NCBI GenBank assembly: GCA_025093985.1
Contig: JACAAK010000015.1
Location: 186,001 to 250,000 of the forward strand
DNA: 64,000 bases
Source: Calvatia gigantea
Lineage: Eukaryota; Basidiomycota; Agaricomycetes; Agaricales; Lycoperdaceae
Direction: 5' to 3'
Shown here piece after piece: positions 35,871-48,216 of the stretch; position 1 is the stretch's first letter, and the number at the start of each line of letters is the position of its first letter. Under the pieces are notes generated by a model, which searched no databases, had not been told where the DNA came from, and was given only the letters and a program-made list of their open reading frames with translations. Both the position numbers and the translations under genes were made by a program.

Positions 35871-37360
35871 ACATGGCATCGAAAGCAGCTTTTGTGCCAA
35901 TAACGTGTCATCAAGACCGAGTTGGACCTGCCAGATATGAATCCACGAGACAAAATCCGGACCTGAAGAGTATGTGAATCACGAGTGCTTATATCATTCG
36001 ACCCAACCCCTTACCCTTCCCAGCGAAGGCGACCGTGAATTGCAATGCCGGTGACTCTGAGTCGACAGAAACGATGATCGCGTTTACAGCTTGACTGGCT
36101 CCTGCGACAATTCTCTGGGGCGCGATGAGTGGAATTGGTTGGGGATCTCCATCATATAGGTCATAAGCATGGATGAAACCTTGCCTAGTAGCGCCCATCG
36201 ACCACCAGGTATGATCGCGACGGCAAGGCATTCACCATGCCGAGACATTGATGGAACGAGGCTGGACAACGGGTTTCTTCCAAACTTCATCGATGATACA
36301 CCGCTCCGTTACCCATTTGCGTCATTCTTGCGTCCCAAGAGACCCAGTGGTTCGTGGACGTGGGTAACCGAGGTGACGCGTGCAATACTCTGCCGCGAGA
36401 GCCGCCCGTACGGACGGGACTCGGTTGCGTCGCGTAATCTTCTGTTTGTCTGTGAAAGCGTCGGCATTGACTGGTAGGCATATTTTTTAGAAAAAGAATA
36501 CCTGACGGTATGATAAAACATCCACGAAGCTGAGGTAGGACGCGATCTTGGACAAAATCTCGAGCAGGAGATCTTGAAATTCTACTTGAGGTTTAAAAAG
36601 GCTGTTGAAAAAATAGGGCTCAGTGTGAAATTCAACATTAGCAAACATCAGTTTCCAAATATGGTTTTAAACCGTTTGCAAACACGTTTGAAATTAAGAC
36701 CCAAATTTCACCGGTTTTTTATTGTAAGAAATTCCAAAACCATGCAGGCGTTCCCATGGCTGATGGCCAACTGATAACGATAGATTGTCCTTTGTCCGTG
36801 TCTTATACCCAACCCGATAACAAGTCGCGATGGCACTAGAACCGGACCATGACTTTGACGTCATCCTATCCCGGCTCGGAGTCCTTATCTCGCAACTACC
36901 GGCTCAACTACCTGAGCCTCTGCCACATCATTGTCCGCCAACCAAGCCGGTGTCACGCCACCATTGGTGGGGCATCTTTTCGTAAAAGCTTTGGTTGATC
37001 AACATGTGTGAGTCCAATGCGGGTTGGGGCTTACCAGAGACGAATTGCCACATGAAGGTTGTATCCAACTGCGGAGAAGGTGCCTTCGCTGACAAGTGTC
37101 ACAATTTGCTGATCCATTTGTTACATGCTCAAATTCACAGGGAACTCGGAAGCTCTGAGATCAAACCAAGATATTGAAATATTGAAGAATGGAAAATCGG
37201 GAAAGAGCCCGGTAATCGGTGTGAGGCAGAAATGTTGCACTACACTAAAGGTGCAATTACTAGTCGGTGAAGCGGGGTGGCAGATAAGATGACAGAGACT
37301 TACAGACTGCCTGGTGAAAAGACGCAGCTCAAGCATCCAATGGGCAAATAGTTCCGTGCT

Positions 37361-39392
37361 TTGTGTGGGCTATTCAAACCTGGGTCGCCGCGGTTCAGGA
37401 TCCTCCCACTTGAGATCTTGAGATTCTGTCCAGGATCACATCTCTCCTTAGCTTCGTGCATTTTATCGTACAGTCAGGTATCCCTTTCTCTTTCAAATAC
37501 CCACCTATCAATACCCATACTCCTACAGACAAGCAGAATGTTACGCGACGTAACTGAGGCTCGTTCCGTATGAGCAAGCTTTCGCGGCAAAGTATTGTAC
37601 GCGCTACCTTCAGTTATCCAGGCCCACCAGTTAGGATCCTCGGAACGGAAGAATTATGCAAATGGGTAACAAGGCAGTGTATCATCGACCAACGTGGAGA
37701 CTGCACGTTGGCTGCCTTCGGAACGGCACCCAACGAGCATCTCACACTAATCAGTCCGCCCTCCGAAGATCTCGTCACCCCGACCATTCATCGATCCGTC
37801 GCCGATCCGCTCGTTCCTCGCTCACTACACAAACTGTCCATTTCACCTGCCATACGTCGTGTTTCAGACCAATACCCACTTTAATAAAATTTCACTGCAC
37901 ACCTTTCTCGTTATTGACATTTTTTCTCTAATTCAGACTCTTGGCCTCCGTAGTTGCACATTCACTCGTTGTGTTTCAAAAAATTCAACATTTTACCACA
38001 GCTCCCTAGTCTAACCTTCATTATACTAACTCAACACATTTGCTATACAGATTCAGTATTTGTAGATAACCGTAGAAATTGAACACCGGACAAGTTGTCT
38101 ACAGTATAAATACAGTCGAGCCAGTAGAGGCTCGACACCTAGTAATTGGATACCCACACACACACTCTCTCAGTTGCTAAAATTAAATGTCTTGCCTCTC
38201 GTTCTCGCATCGTCTCGCAGTCTCTCGTCTCTCTTTCCTGGACTCGTTCTCGACGACGTATCCGACGCCGTCACTCTCGCCCCTCGTTTCTCTGCTGCCC
38301 TCTACTCCTGTCTCTGTCTCTCCTGGATCCCGGTTTTGAAGCCTCGTGACTGACGGACACAGTCACACCCTATTTTCGTTGAACCGCCGCCTCATCTCTT
38401 CACCAAGTTTGGAAGAAACCCGTGGCTCGGCCGCGTTCCGTCAATCTGGCTTGGAGAGACAAACCCTCCGTCGTCGCGAATTTACCTGGTGGTAGATAGC
38501 ATTGGGCGATGACTGGAGTTTTGTCCACGCATACGATCTTTTCGCGGTAGATCCGCAACCGCCTCCACTCATCACATCCCTGAATTAGATGATGCCTTAA
38601 CGGCAAAAAAACTAGTTTCAATACCGTGTTTTAAATGTTTTCCAAGCCTCTCTTTATCCAACAACCGAGTCGCTCGCACACCCACTCCAACGCCTACCTC
38701 CGACACATGAGCGGAAGTCTTCTGGTGGGTCAAATGTTCCGCAACACGCATTACAAAAATGACAATTTGAATGGATTCAACCGGTGGGGCCAAATCTGGT
38801 CCTTCTCTTACAGTGGTTGATGATACTTGTGCAGGATTTTTTTCAGATCATTGGAAATGATAGAATTATTTGTGCCAACTTTTGCAGAGGGATCTACATC
38901 TATGACATTCTGGATCCCAATACTGCCCAATATAGGCGAGTTCCGGACCACCTATTCTTTGGGGATGCACTAGTACATGACCATGCATGGTTCTATCTTC
39001 TGCGGGGTGGTTGCAACCGGGGGTACTCTCGGCTGTACTTCGACTGCGTCCACTACCGGCAAGTTATCAGCACTTACAACGGTATATCTGGGCTAGTCAT
39101 GGCCGCATCGAAGGAAGTACTTCCATGTGTGCTTGAAGCTCGCAGACCCTCCCTTCAAAGCGTTTCCTGTTCATGGTTTGGGTCTTTATAAGGGATATGT
39201 AACCCTGGAAGGCGGAGGCGTGGTTGCTCGTGGGGTAAAAGTCCCCAGGATACTCTAACTTATTATAAGCGGCTGCGAAGGGAAACTTATCCCAATAGGA
39301 CCAGTTGGCCATATGTCGCCTTTGATGAAGGGGCTGGTCGTTTCATTGGGATCTCACCCCAACATGTCACCTTGATCGACTTTAGGCCCTGA
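37361..39392 (+). pseudogene. F-box/propeller-type protein B, interrupted by a solo LTR
   Basis: Head-to-head paralogue of gene A. The F-box region (GLFKPGSPRF, LPLEILR) has a small internal duplication that shifts frame relative to A. Then come QTSRMLRDVTEARS and LSRQSIVRAT, which match A. A 710-bp solo LTR interrupts it at 37693-38402, exactly where A reads on uninterrupted (TGTATCATCGATGAAGTTTGG). After the LTR, sequence equivalent to VWKKPV resumes, and about 600 bp that A keeps are lost near 38580-38630. It continues with IIGNDRIICANFCRGIYIYDILDP and ends RWPYVAFDEG-type, GRFIGISPQHVTLIDF, stop 39390-39392. Clearly dead. Confidence 0.7.
37693..38402 (+). mobile_element. Solo LTR (family 1), second copy, 710 bp
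   Basis: Begins CGTGGAGAC and ends CTCTTCA, with the 4-bp duplication CCAA at 37689-37692 and 38403-38406. It aligns with the LTR at 2094-2710 over nearly the whole length, but is longer in a CTCT-rich block at about 38150-38340. It shares the TATA box (38105-38112) and the GTGACTG/CAGTCAC inverted repeat (38346-38366). The unoccupied equivalent is in F-box gene A near 36290. Confidence 0.85.
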
Positions 39393-39999
39393 CTATTTAC
39401 CCGGAGGGCCCGGGCCATTTCATGGAGAACATCATAATTCAGGCTGTTTTCGATTTCGATGAGAGCATATATTTCTATCAGCGCACCGACATTCCGTTGA
39501 TCGTGAGGCTCAAAAGCATCGACTTTGGACCTCTTTTCGGTATATCACTCCAATCCTTACAAGGACCTGCGACTGCTGGAAGGTGTCATAAATTCCTGCG
39601 AGGACTCGTTTCCATAAATCTGCTTCGCTACCGTAACTTGTCTTTAGAATAATAAATGATAAGAGAGGTCCAAGTCGTAGATTTAGTTACAGTTGCATCT
39701 CAATAGGCTTCCGATCTGACCACAACATGCACCCAGATTGTTACTAGATTTTCCTACAACGGGACCATGAATAGGATTAGCAAGAGATTCCACCGTGCCT
39801 TAGGTACCTTTTCTTTGACCTTGAATGGCTCGTAGATGATGATGGCTCTGAGTGCCTGGTCCTCGCTAATTCTCCGACACGCGGCAGCGGGCTTAGGGTC
39901 ACGTGATGCCATCGAGTTCGGTGGTAAGTGGTCGGGCGCAGCCGGGCGTGTTGCATCGAATTTTGTTGTCGCGTTCATTCACATCCTGCTTTTTACAAA
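39393..39999. other. Intergenic, no gene supported
   Basis: One 76-codon ORF (39422-39652, plus) has no recognisable motif. The last part is the QCR6 5' flank. Confidence 0.45.
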
Positions 40000-40636
40000 A
40001 TGGGCCTTGCGGATTTCTTCTCCTCATTCAAATCCACTGTTTACGCCGACTCGGAGAGCAAGGAGCCCGAAGATACAAAACAGGCTGTGGTTGAGGAGCA
40101 AGAAGCGGAGCCCGAGCCCGAGCTACAAGCAGAGCCGGAAGAAGAGCCAGAACCCGAGGATGTACGTGCCAACTGAACCGAAACTTGGACCTGTGGAGCT
40201 CACTCAGCCTATGCCCAGGTTCACCCGGCCATTCGAGATGAATGCAAGGAGACCAAGTGCGCACAGCTTGCTAAGCACTTCGAACACTGCCAGGAGAAAG
40301 TTCAAGCAGGCCAGGGCTACAAGGGTGAGGATTGTGTTGAAGAGTTGTAGGTTTTTCGTGGGTTTTCTATTCCTTGTCACTTTGCTTAATACCGTTTTAT
40401 AGATGTACGTATGTTCTTTCAGTGACCTTACACTCTGGCTAATTCCGTCCGTCTTGCCGTCCAATATATCCAGTCCAGTAAGTGTTCATTTTGTTCGTGA
40501 GGTGAAGTCTGCTGACGTTTGTAACAGCATGATGCACTGCATAGATGTACGTTTGTTCCGGCCTATGGTCCTGTTAGTCACTTATATATTTGTGTAGGAC
40601 TGCGCCGGACCCAAACTCTTTAGCAAGCTCCGCTAG
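40000..40636 (+). CDS. QCR6: Cytochrome bc1 complex subunit 6 (hinge protein)
   Basis: Acidic hinge subunit of mitochondrial complex III that helps cytochrome c1 interact with cytochrome c. Exons 40000-40161, 40219-40346, 40528-40546 and 40598-40636 join to 116 codons. It starts MGLADFFSSFKSTVYA, followed by a Glu/Pro-rich acidic stretch and the conserved IRDECKETKCAQLAKHFEHC and QAGQGYKGEDCVEE. It ends MMHCIDDCAGPKLFSKLR. The paired cysteines for the two disulfides are present. The third exon is only 19 nt. At the exon 2/3 joint the protein reads EEFMMHC where relatives have a few more residues (EELFHMMHC-like), so a tiny exon or altered donor may have been missed. Confidence 0.9.
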
Positions 40637-42261
40637 ATCACGTCCTAGAAGGGGGTGAGAGAGAGGTGAGACGTCATTTTTGATATATCCTTGTACTTTG
40701 CTGATCATCTGCAGGTTTTCTCTAGGATACACATCGTATAGATATAATGTTCATTCAGAGGTCTGGATGTGAATTCAAAATTACCGCTAATCATTCAACT
40801 CGTGTCGTCATGCGGTTTGGGCTTCGTCTCCTACCGTTGCAATTCAAAGATGACCCTCAATTCATGACCGGGTTAGGGAAATTAAGCCCAGCCACACTAT
40901 TGGGGTTCGGGCTTGTGATTCAAGTGGAATCTCGACGTGGCTAAAGTGCGCCGACCTTAGCAAGTCTGTTACCCATCATTCTATCACTTTGAAGGAAAGT
41001 TGTTGGGGGCCCACCCTCCCGATAAAGTGAAACAGCCAAGCACGAACCTTTACGCAACGTGCCACACTCTGAGGTTATTGGGAGGTGTTGCATCACCGCT
41101 TTCAATGTTTTGACGGTAAGTCGGCAGCATCCAGTGCATCACGTGCAGGGTTGGTTAACCTCGTGCGTCATACAGGTTCACCTCAGTGGCCGGTTGCAGG
41201 AACGTCATTTTTTGAGTCCCTAACCCGACGCCGGAAGAGATTTTCAATGATAACCCGAACTGTCTGGTCATATATTGCATCGATTTTACGACTGGTGACC
41301 ATTCCATGTATGAACCGGCGATGCTGGGAATTTCGATCCTTCACCACCCCACATCGACCCTTTCGTTCTCGATAAACCTAATCGTACAGGTTGTGTCAAA
41401 ATCATCCTGGAAGCGGTTAGCAGTCGCCTCTTCTATCCGTTGAGACGCCCCTCACCACTTCTCTACTCTATCATCAGGACAGTATCGCGGCTACAGCCTG
41501 CAGGCACTTGCATAGCCCCGCTCCATTAGGATCACCACGAGGCAGATTTAAGCAGTTTTGATCCCGGCTCAGTGGGATCCTGATCAAGGTGTATTGGTGT
41601 CTCCGGTCATCCTGGGATCGGCACACAACTGTTCCGGTATTACCCTTATACCTACAAATCGCCCAAGTCACTTGCGCTAGGCACATGCTAGCACCCTACT
41701 CCACAGTTTAACTTCCGTCCCCATACTCTCCGTTTGGGCAATTGTCTTTTATCACCGTGAGAACCGCGAAGGAGAAAAATGGAAGGCAATGAGCGGCGTT
41801 GTTGTTATTCAGGTATATTTGGGCAAATTCCAATGATGTGTATATTGATCTATTCTAGAACTCGTTCTTCATCCTCTTATAGGCTTTATATATTTCCCTT
41901 CTTGGAACTGTGTATTTGTGGGACCCAAGGATAAGCAGGGTCGGATAAGTCGGCAGCACAGGTCCGACACGATTGGGCCTCGAGGTGGATGAGTAAGGTA
42001 CGCCATTCGGAAGTATAAGTCCCCCCATCTTCCGTTCAAATAGCTGTGCTTCCAGACCCACGATTAACCTTTATTTTAGCAAATACCCCAGGAGTTGGAC
42101 TATCTCTGAGTCACCTCGACTTTCGTTTTCTTCCCCACCTTCCCTTCCTCCCATCCCCCTCCAAGTCTCTTTAGCCCCTCAGCCTCGAACCTCGTGTGTT
42201 ACCGCACCTTGGCTTACGTTTACGACAGCAAATCACACTAGGGGATTGGACGAATAACGCG
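40637..42261. other. Intergenic, 1.6 kb, no gene supported
   Basis: Scattered ORFs under 100 codons. The stretch 41150-41480 has a fairly even codon-like pattern but many stops, and I cannot assign it. Confidence 0.4.
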
Positions 42262-44344
42262 ATGGCACCTTCCACACCATTAATTTTACAAAACACGACG
42301 GCGGACAATACTGTGGGCGCGTTGTTTTTGGGGGTGGTGGCCTGCGATGTTGTGAGTTTTCATGTTGTTTCTGATCTGTCTCCGCCCGCGAGGGAATCAT
42401 TGATAGCGTACTAACATTGATGATCATGAAGTTTGTTCGGGATCAACACGCTGCAAATGTACTGGTACTACCATCTATATCCCAAGGATCCATTGTTGCA
42501 CAAGTTCTCAGTGAGTAACGCACCCGTTCTACTTGAGTTGTCGATAATTTACTGTAAAGCGTAGGTTGCGATACTATGGTGAGCGCTCGAACCACTTGTT
42601 CCGTAATATGAAGATGCTGACGGACTGGACTTCCAGGATTCTAGACACTTTGCACCTTGCGTTGACGCTTCACGCTGTGTACTCGTATATCGTGACAGGG
42701 TTTGGGAACGTACTAGGGCTACAGCACATTATCTGGTAGGTTCCACCGGAATTCTCGCTTTGAACATGGGCACTCATTGTTTTCCATAATAGGTCAATCA
42801 AGGTGAGCGTCACGGTTTTGAACGATCTCGAGTGACGCGATCTTAATCACGAAATTTGTGCCTAGCTCCAAGTTTCGGTCAACGTGAGTACCTGGGTGCG
42901 AATTCTATTAACATGACAACTGACTCTGTACCAAAGGTCGTTATCATACTTATGGTGCACAGTCTCTATGCACTCCGGGTATGGATATGTCAGTTCCTTA
43001 TTTCATTAATACCGGGTGATTGGAATGCTGATGGGCGGTCATTGAATAGTGGGCGAGTACCACCGAGGGGTCATCGGGTACCTGGTGGTAAGTTTCGTAG
43101 CTTGTTTGACGTTAACCTTCTGACTGAATGCTTCCAGGCATTTGTTCTAGCCGGTGGCTTTGGTAAGTTTCGGGGTCTCCTCGCCGTTGGTGACCTTCGT
43201 TGATCTTGTTTCCTTTGTGTCGGTTACAGTCATCGGGATCGGTGAGTGCATAACGACTAACCCTGCCTTAGATCATTGACACTGACTTTTTTTGTTCAAG
43301 TCCTGGCGTACCAAATGTACTGAATTATTGACCTTGTTGTCCCTCACACTTGCTCATAGAAGTCGATCAGATATACAGTTCACGATTACTTCGAGCTTGA
43401 GAGAATATCTGTGAGTATTTTTCCCGCATATCCGTGACTTCACTAACAATCAGCGTATTTCAGTGGATTATTAATAGTTCTCTGGCGACTGCTACGGGCA
43501 TTGACTTCGTCATCACAACCACAATGTGCTACTACCTCTGGAAAAGTCAAGCTCCGGCTTCGAGGTAAGCCCGATCCCCATCTTCGTGGGTTTGCATTGG
43601 ATTGAAAGCCATCGTCCAGGTTAAACTCCAGGATATCGACCATCATCCAGTATACTTTGAGCACCGGGCTACTTACCAGGTATGCCTAAATCTCAACTTC
43701 TTCCAGCCCGAGAGGATTCCTAAGTTATTTATCTCAGTGCATGCTCGCTCTCGGCCTTGTTCTCCGTACGTCTGACCCATTTTGGAGTTTCAATCAACCC
43801 TAATAGCCTACAGTTCATCCTTCTTCCAAACACGTTCATTTTTCTAGGCCTCCAGTTCCTTCTCACAAAACGTATGTCGTAACTTCCATTCCTCATTCTA
43901 TATGCTCACCTGTTAATGACAGTTTATGTTGCATCCTTCCTGACGATGCTGAACGCCCGCAAGCGGACTATAACCACCAGCACTCCCAGTACCAACGGCC
44001 TTGTGACCGAAAACAACTCCTACACACCCGTCACGGACCTCGTCCCGCGTCGGTACCAGTTCTTCGGACGTAAATTCCACACCTTCCCAGATGGCCAGTC
44101 CAGGTCGCGATCACGAGCTCATAGGCTCCGGCTCCGGAGCGCGACGTCGAGCTTTTGGAGTCCTGGCCCATCTACAACTTTACCCGATTATGAACAAGGA
44201 TATCGAGATTATTTGCCGTCAAATTTGGATTTGGAGCATGGACGTGGCGCTGTGGAGGGTCAGAATGAAAGGAGTTTGAGCGATGAGAGCGAGACGATAA
44301 GGGGGACTAGTCAGAGGCGCAGTGAGCCCCACGAGTCCGCTTAG
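42262..44344 (+). CDS. DUF6534-like seven-transmembrane protein
   Basis: About 13 short exons encode a multi-pass membrane protein. It starts MAPSTPLILQN with a first helix (VGALFLGVVACDV), then FGINTLQMYWYYHLYPKD, VAILWILDTLHLALTLHAVYSY, LMVHSLYALRVWI, YHRGVIGYLV, AFVLAGGF, a WIINSSLATATGIDFVITT helix with MCYYLWKSQ, and STIIQYTLSTGLLTS. The last part is FILLPNTFIFLGLQFLLTK, YVASFLTMLNARK and a hydrophilic tail ending in HESA. The order (YW.Y..YP.D in loop 1; D.....L.W.S; MLNAR near the end) is the DUF6534 pattern, expanded in agarics, function unknown. The joint of exons 1 and 2 (GTGAGT near 42350 to an AG near 42430) is one base off frame in my reading. Confidence 0.7.
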
Positions 44345-46086
44345 CCCGGAGAGTGTGGACCCCTTGGTGCAATTGCCCTTGCAACGACCTCCTTCCGTGT
44401 ATGGTGGATCCCAGATGGTGAGTGAAACTTGGATTTGTCGAGATGAAAATTCTAATATCGAGATGTAGAGCCCACCGGTTACTGAATTAAGGCCCCTCTC
44501 GCTGTCGTACCCTTGGCACGCACGATGAGCATCAAGTTTGGCCATCGCTTGTCCTTTTTATCCATTTCACTTTTTTTTACTGCGATACTTCCACTTTTCG
44601 TTCTTTTCCAGAAGCAAAAGCACGTTACTCTCCTTTGACTTGTCTTCTCACCCTTCATAAGCTTCACCCTTTCCCCGCCCCTCCTTGTTTGTATAACTAT
44701 TTCGCATTTTTTATCAACATGTACTCCTAGCCCACACACGCAGCATATCGACATTCGCCTTCCTGGCTTGCATTATTTTATGGCTTCACATTGATACCAT
44801 GGACCATTTTATCATTACCTAGTCGCACCTTTACCATTTAAATAACACCCATACCAGTCGTAATCTGCGGGAGGTCATCCGAGAGGAACAGCCAGATCGG
44901 AAGTCTGGTGATTCGGGCTTTCTAGATAACAGTCAACTCATCGCCTTCGGTTTTACCCATTGGGGGCATCCTATCATTAGACCTGCGAGATATGTCGTAA
45001 AACTTAGTAAAGTAGACGCCTTCCAGGATTTATCCATCCTGATGCGGAAAAGCGTGACATTTGCTTGGAAATGCATGGAAGGGAGGATCAATATAAAAGA
45101 TTGGATTTCCTTGAGTCTTCGACACTTCGCGGCCCGCTCCTCGTCCAATCGTAGGATAGCATTGTCAAACTGCTTGATTCCTTGGTGAAGTAGGAGGAGC
45201 TCGTTTTTTTTGCGGATGGGGAAAAAAATGGCCCGTAGTGGGTGAGAGACATTCGCTGCTCTTTTTTTTGGTTATGTTGTACTGATTTTTTTTACAGTAT
45301 GCTCAGACCTATCGCTTGACGCCCACACAGGACCTCTTTTAACTCGCAAGCTTCGCAACAAATTTGGAGCCTCGCCCCCACCAACACCATGTCCACCCGT
45401 TAATAGTGCTACTTATCAGCGATCTATTCATCACTTCTGGTCCGTTCCTCAACCCGCGTTCTCTTTCAGTCGACGAGATTCCCTCGTTATTCCCCCTACC
45501 TCTGACTTCTACAACGTCACTGAATGGTAGTGGTCCAGGTAATGGAAGAGAGAACACTGGAGGCGGTGGTGGGGGCAGAAGGAGACCCAAGGGTGGAGGA
45601 GCACATCAAAAAAAGTGATAGGAGGGCTTGGGAAGAGTATTACAATGCTGGGAAATGACAAGGACCCGGGAGCAGATAATGGTATGTTAGATATTTGTCG
45701 GAGCAACAAGCGTGGGAGGTATGCGGCGGCATCGCTTGGTCCCGAAGACGAACTGACCAAGATGCTTATCAATGTTGATATATTTGTAACTTCTGGTGAG
45801 TGTCGCAACAATGTCGTTCTCTGATTTTGCAGATGAGTTATGACTAACATCCCTCGAGATTGTAGTGATTGAATAATATCCCGGATGCCCAACTGCATAA
45901 TGTATCTTATGTCTTGAGAAAGTAAGGAGTGTTCTAGCAAGGAGCATTGATCCCTGTAAGGTACCCAGAGCTAGAAGTATTTCACGTGCTCGCACGAGTG
46001 TTCCTAAAATTATGGGCTACTGATTTATAAACCGTTCCCTTACTTCAACTTCCTCTCCACTATTCTATCTCTCACCTACCATCGAT
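44345..46086. other. Intergenic, 1.7 kb, no gene supported
   Basis: ORFs of up to 143 codons on the minus strand (45509-45940) have no recognisable motif. A Gly-rich short ORF at 45364-45618 is of low complexity. Confidence 0.4.
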
Positions 46087-47269
46087 ATGAGCTTCTGCAA
46101 GGACTGCGTTAGCGGTGGGCGACCTTTTGGTTTCTGATCGTGCTTTTTGATGCTGATAGTAATCTAGGCGTTAGGCACGAGGGTACGCCTGAAGGTATGC
46201 GTCATTCAGATCTGCTTCGATAGCTAGCGTTGAACTATGTTCCATCTGTTAGGCAAGATCATCATCGCCAATGGTATCCCACAGTACATCGCTACCCCCA
46301 CCGTTGATTATCCCAAGGACAAGGCTATCCTTTTCTTGGCAGACGTTTTCGGGTTAGATTTAATCAACAATAAGGTGGAGTAGTTCTCACCCCTAATTTC
46401 TCCGTGAGACATTGACTGCGGAACAGCTCCTCGCTGATGACTTTGCACGGAACGGTTTTTACGTTTGTGGATCTTTTGTTATGGTATAACCCGGTATTGA
46501 ACCTATTATACTACTTCAACAGACCGTTGTTCCCGACTATTTTGACAACGACGCCGTTGCTGCGGATGCCATGGATCCTGGAGTACGTCTACAAATACGT
46601 TTTTCTCACTCATTTAAATAACAAGGTTGCTTACTTTACATCTCAACGTGACAGAAAAACTTTGATCTCATGGGATGGTTGTCGAAGCATCAAAACGACC
46701 GTAGTCCGTCCGCCCATTGATAAGACCATTGCATGGCTCAAGGAGCAGGGTGTGAAGAAGATTGGTGCTATCGGGTACTGCTTCGGTGGTATGTTCTCAT
46801 TTCTATATTTGGGACGTCAGGTCGATGACGATCGCCAACTTCGTGTTTTATCCTAGCACGATACGTCTTCAACCTTGCTTTTGACGGCGCCATCGACGCC
46901 GCGGTCGTCAACCACCCGTCCCTTCTTAAAGCTCCAGATGATCTCGAGGTACGTTCCGTGACTATCCGAGTTCCAATCATCCGTCCGTACTCACACCTTT
47001 TCTTGACGATAACCAGAAATATGCCAAGACCAACGTCCCTCTCTTGATCAACAGCTGCACGATTGATCAACAGTTCCCTCACGAATCTCAAGCTATAGCT
47101 GACGAGATACTGGGCGGTGGGAAGTTCAAGCCCGGGTATAAGAGGGAGTACTTTGAAGGGTGCACTCATGGATTTGCAGGTCCGTGGTGATCTGAGTGAT
47201 CCGAAGGTGAAGGCTGGCAAGGAAGGTGCTTTTAAGGCTGGCGTTGAGTGGTTCATTAAAACCCTTTGA
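46087..47269 (+). pseudogene. Dienelactone hydrolase family protein, frame-broken
   Basis: Alpha/beta hydrolase of the dienelactone hydrolase family. It starts MSFCKDCVSG, with introns at about 46115-46167 and 46195-46256, then GIPQYIATPTVDYPKDKAIL, LADVFGLDLINNK, LLADDFARNGF, DYFDNDAVAADAMDPG, FDLMGWLSKHQ and IAWLKEQGVKKIGAIGYCFG. The likely catalytic triad is visible: Cys in GYCFG, Asp in CTIDQQFP, His in CTHGF. The frame is lost near 46460-46490 (after NGFYVC), again near 46695 (after LSKHQ), and by one surplus G at 47179-47180 just after CTHGFA. The remainder (RGDLSDPKVKAGKEGAFKAG, stop 47267-47269) is conserved. The last break alone could be a read error; three breaks suggest decay. Confidence 0.75.
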
Positions 47270-48216
47270 GGAGTTGAATGGGATCGTGCGAGGGGTTAAG
47301 GAAAAGAAAAGTTAAGGTTATGAAGTATTAAACTCGGACTCTGTTTTGTGAAGTATGAATATCGTGCTTGTAAATTGGTGTTTGTGTCTCTATGGATGAT
47401 CTGAACGGATTTGGTGTGATGCGTGTGATGCACTGATCCATTAATGCCGGATCACTTCCTACTTATCTTCAGCCAATTTAAGTTGCATCGTCCGTCCTAC
47501 TCACCATGACACACCTCTGACTCCAACCTATTACTATTCACGGCATATATATCAAGTTGTTGACACACTATTCCCTCCTGACGTTTAATACCTGTATCTC
47601 TTCAAAGTAGGGCCATCACACGACATACTCTTACCAGAGCAGTCAGTTTTTGGAAATGACCCAAAGTGGAATAGGCCCAGGATAGACAACAGATTCAGCA
47701 ACAAAAATCACCAAAGTAGGACCGGAGATATGACGGCAAGCACTCGTAGTAGACAAGGCGCAAACCATGCGGGGGCCGAAGAGGAGGAAGAGGCGAGGGT
47801 TTTTCAACGCGCCCAAATACATCCCGAGTGACGCGCTTCTCGTTGCACAATATCCAGGAAACTACACTTAGATTACCATAGGGATAGCAATACGCTTACC
47901 GTGGGAAACACTCATTTCAGTAGTGCTTGCGATGTATCGTACGGAGGAGCTTCTACCATCATCTAGTTGTCTCCGCCAGCAATGGAGCCACCCCTTACTT
48001 CACGGTCGATGACATTCGGACCCTTCGCATTGGTAGTAAACTTGATTGCTATAAATTACTTAGGATAAACTTGATAAATCGTACAGTTTAGTTACAGATT
48101 AGCCAGGATTCAACCAGGATTATCCTAGATTATGATAATCAAGATACTCAACTTCTAATCTGAGATTATATAAGATTATTTAAGATTATCTGGATTATTG
48201 TTACCAAAATACTTGA
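47270..48216. other. Intergenic; AT-rich GATTAT-repeat stretch at 48040-48220
   Basis: No gene seen. The end holds a loose array of AGATTAT, GGATTAT and GATAATC words on both strands. It could be a small degraded transposable element, but no terminal repeats or target duplication are visible. Confidence 0.4.

Larger units (their letters stand above)
34667..36648 (-). pseudogene. F-box/propeller-type protein A, interrupted by a solo LTR
   Basis: Starts MFANVEFHTEP at 36648. The F-box follows (LLLEILSKIASYLSFVDVLSYRQ, split by an intron before TNRRLRDATESR). Downstream segments FIHAYDLYDGDPQPIPL, VNAIIVSVDSESPALQF and WIHIWQVQLGLDDTLLAQKLL resemble agaric F-box proteins with a beta-propeller-like body. 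At 35874-35461 a solo LTR interrupts the frame. Beyond it are LSNDLVARAFTPATYSETRAEVFRWKEC, then the C-terminal YGLGLYKGYAALEGGGVRFGY and RWPYVTFDEETGRFIGISPQYVTLVDF. Stops and frame changes also occur outside the LTR (near 36310 and 35050). It is the inverted paralogue of 37361-39392. Confidence 0.7.

Noticed and set aside
46768..47256. 162-codon minus-strand ORF
   Set aside because: Shadow of the dienelactone hydrolase C-terminal exons.
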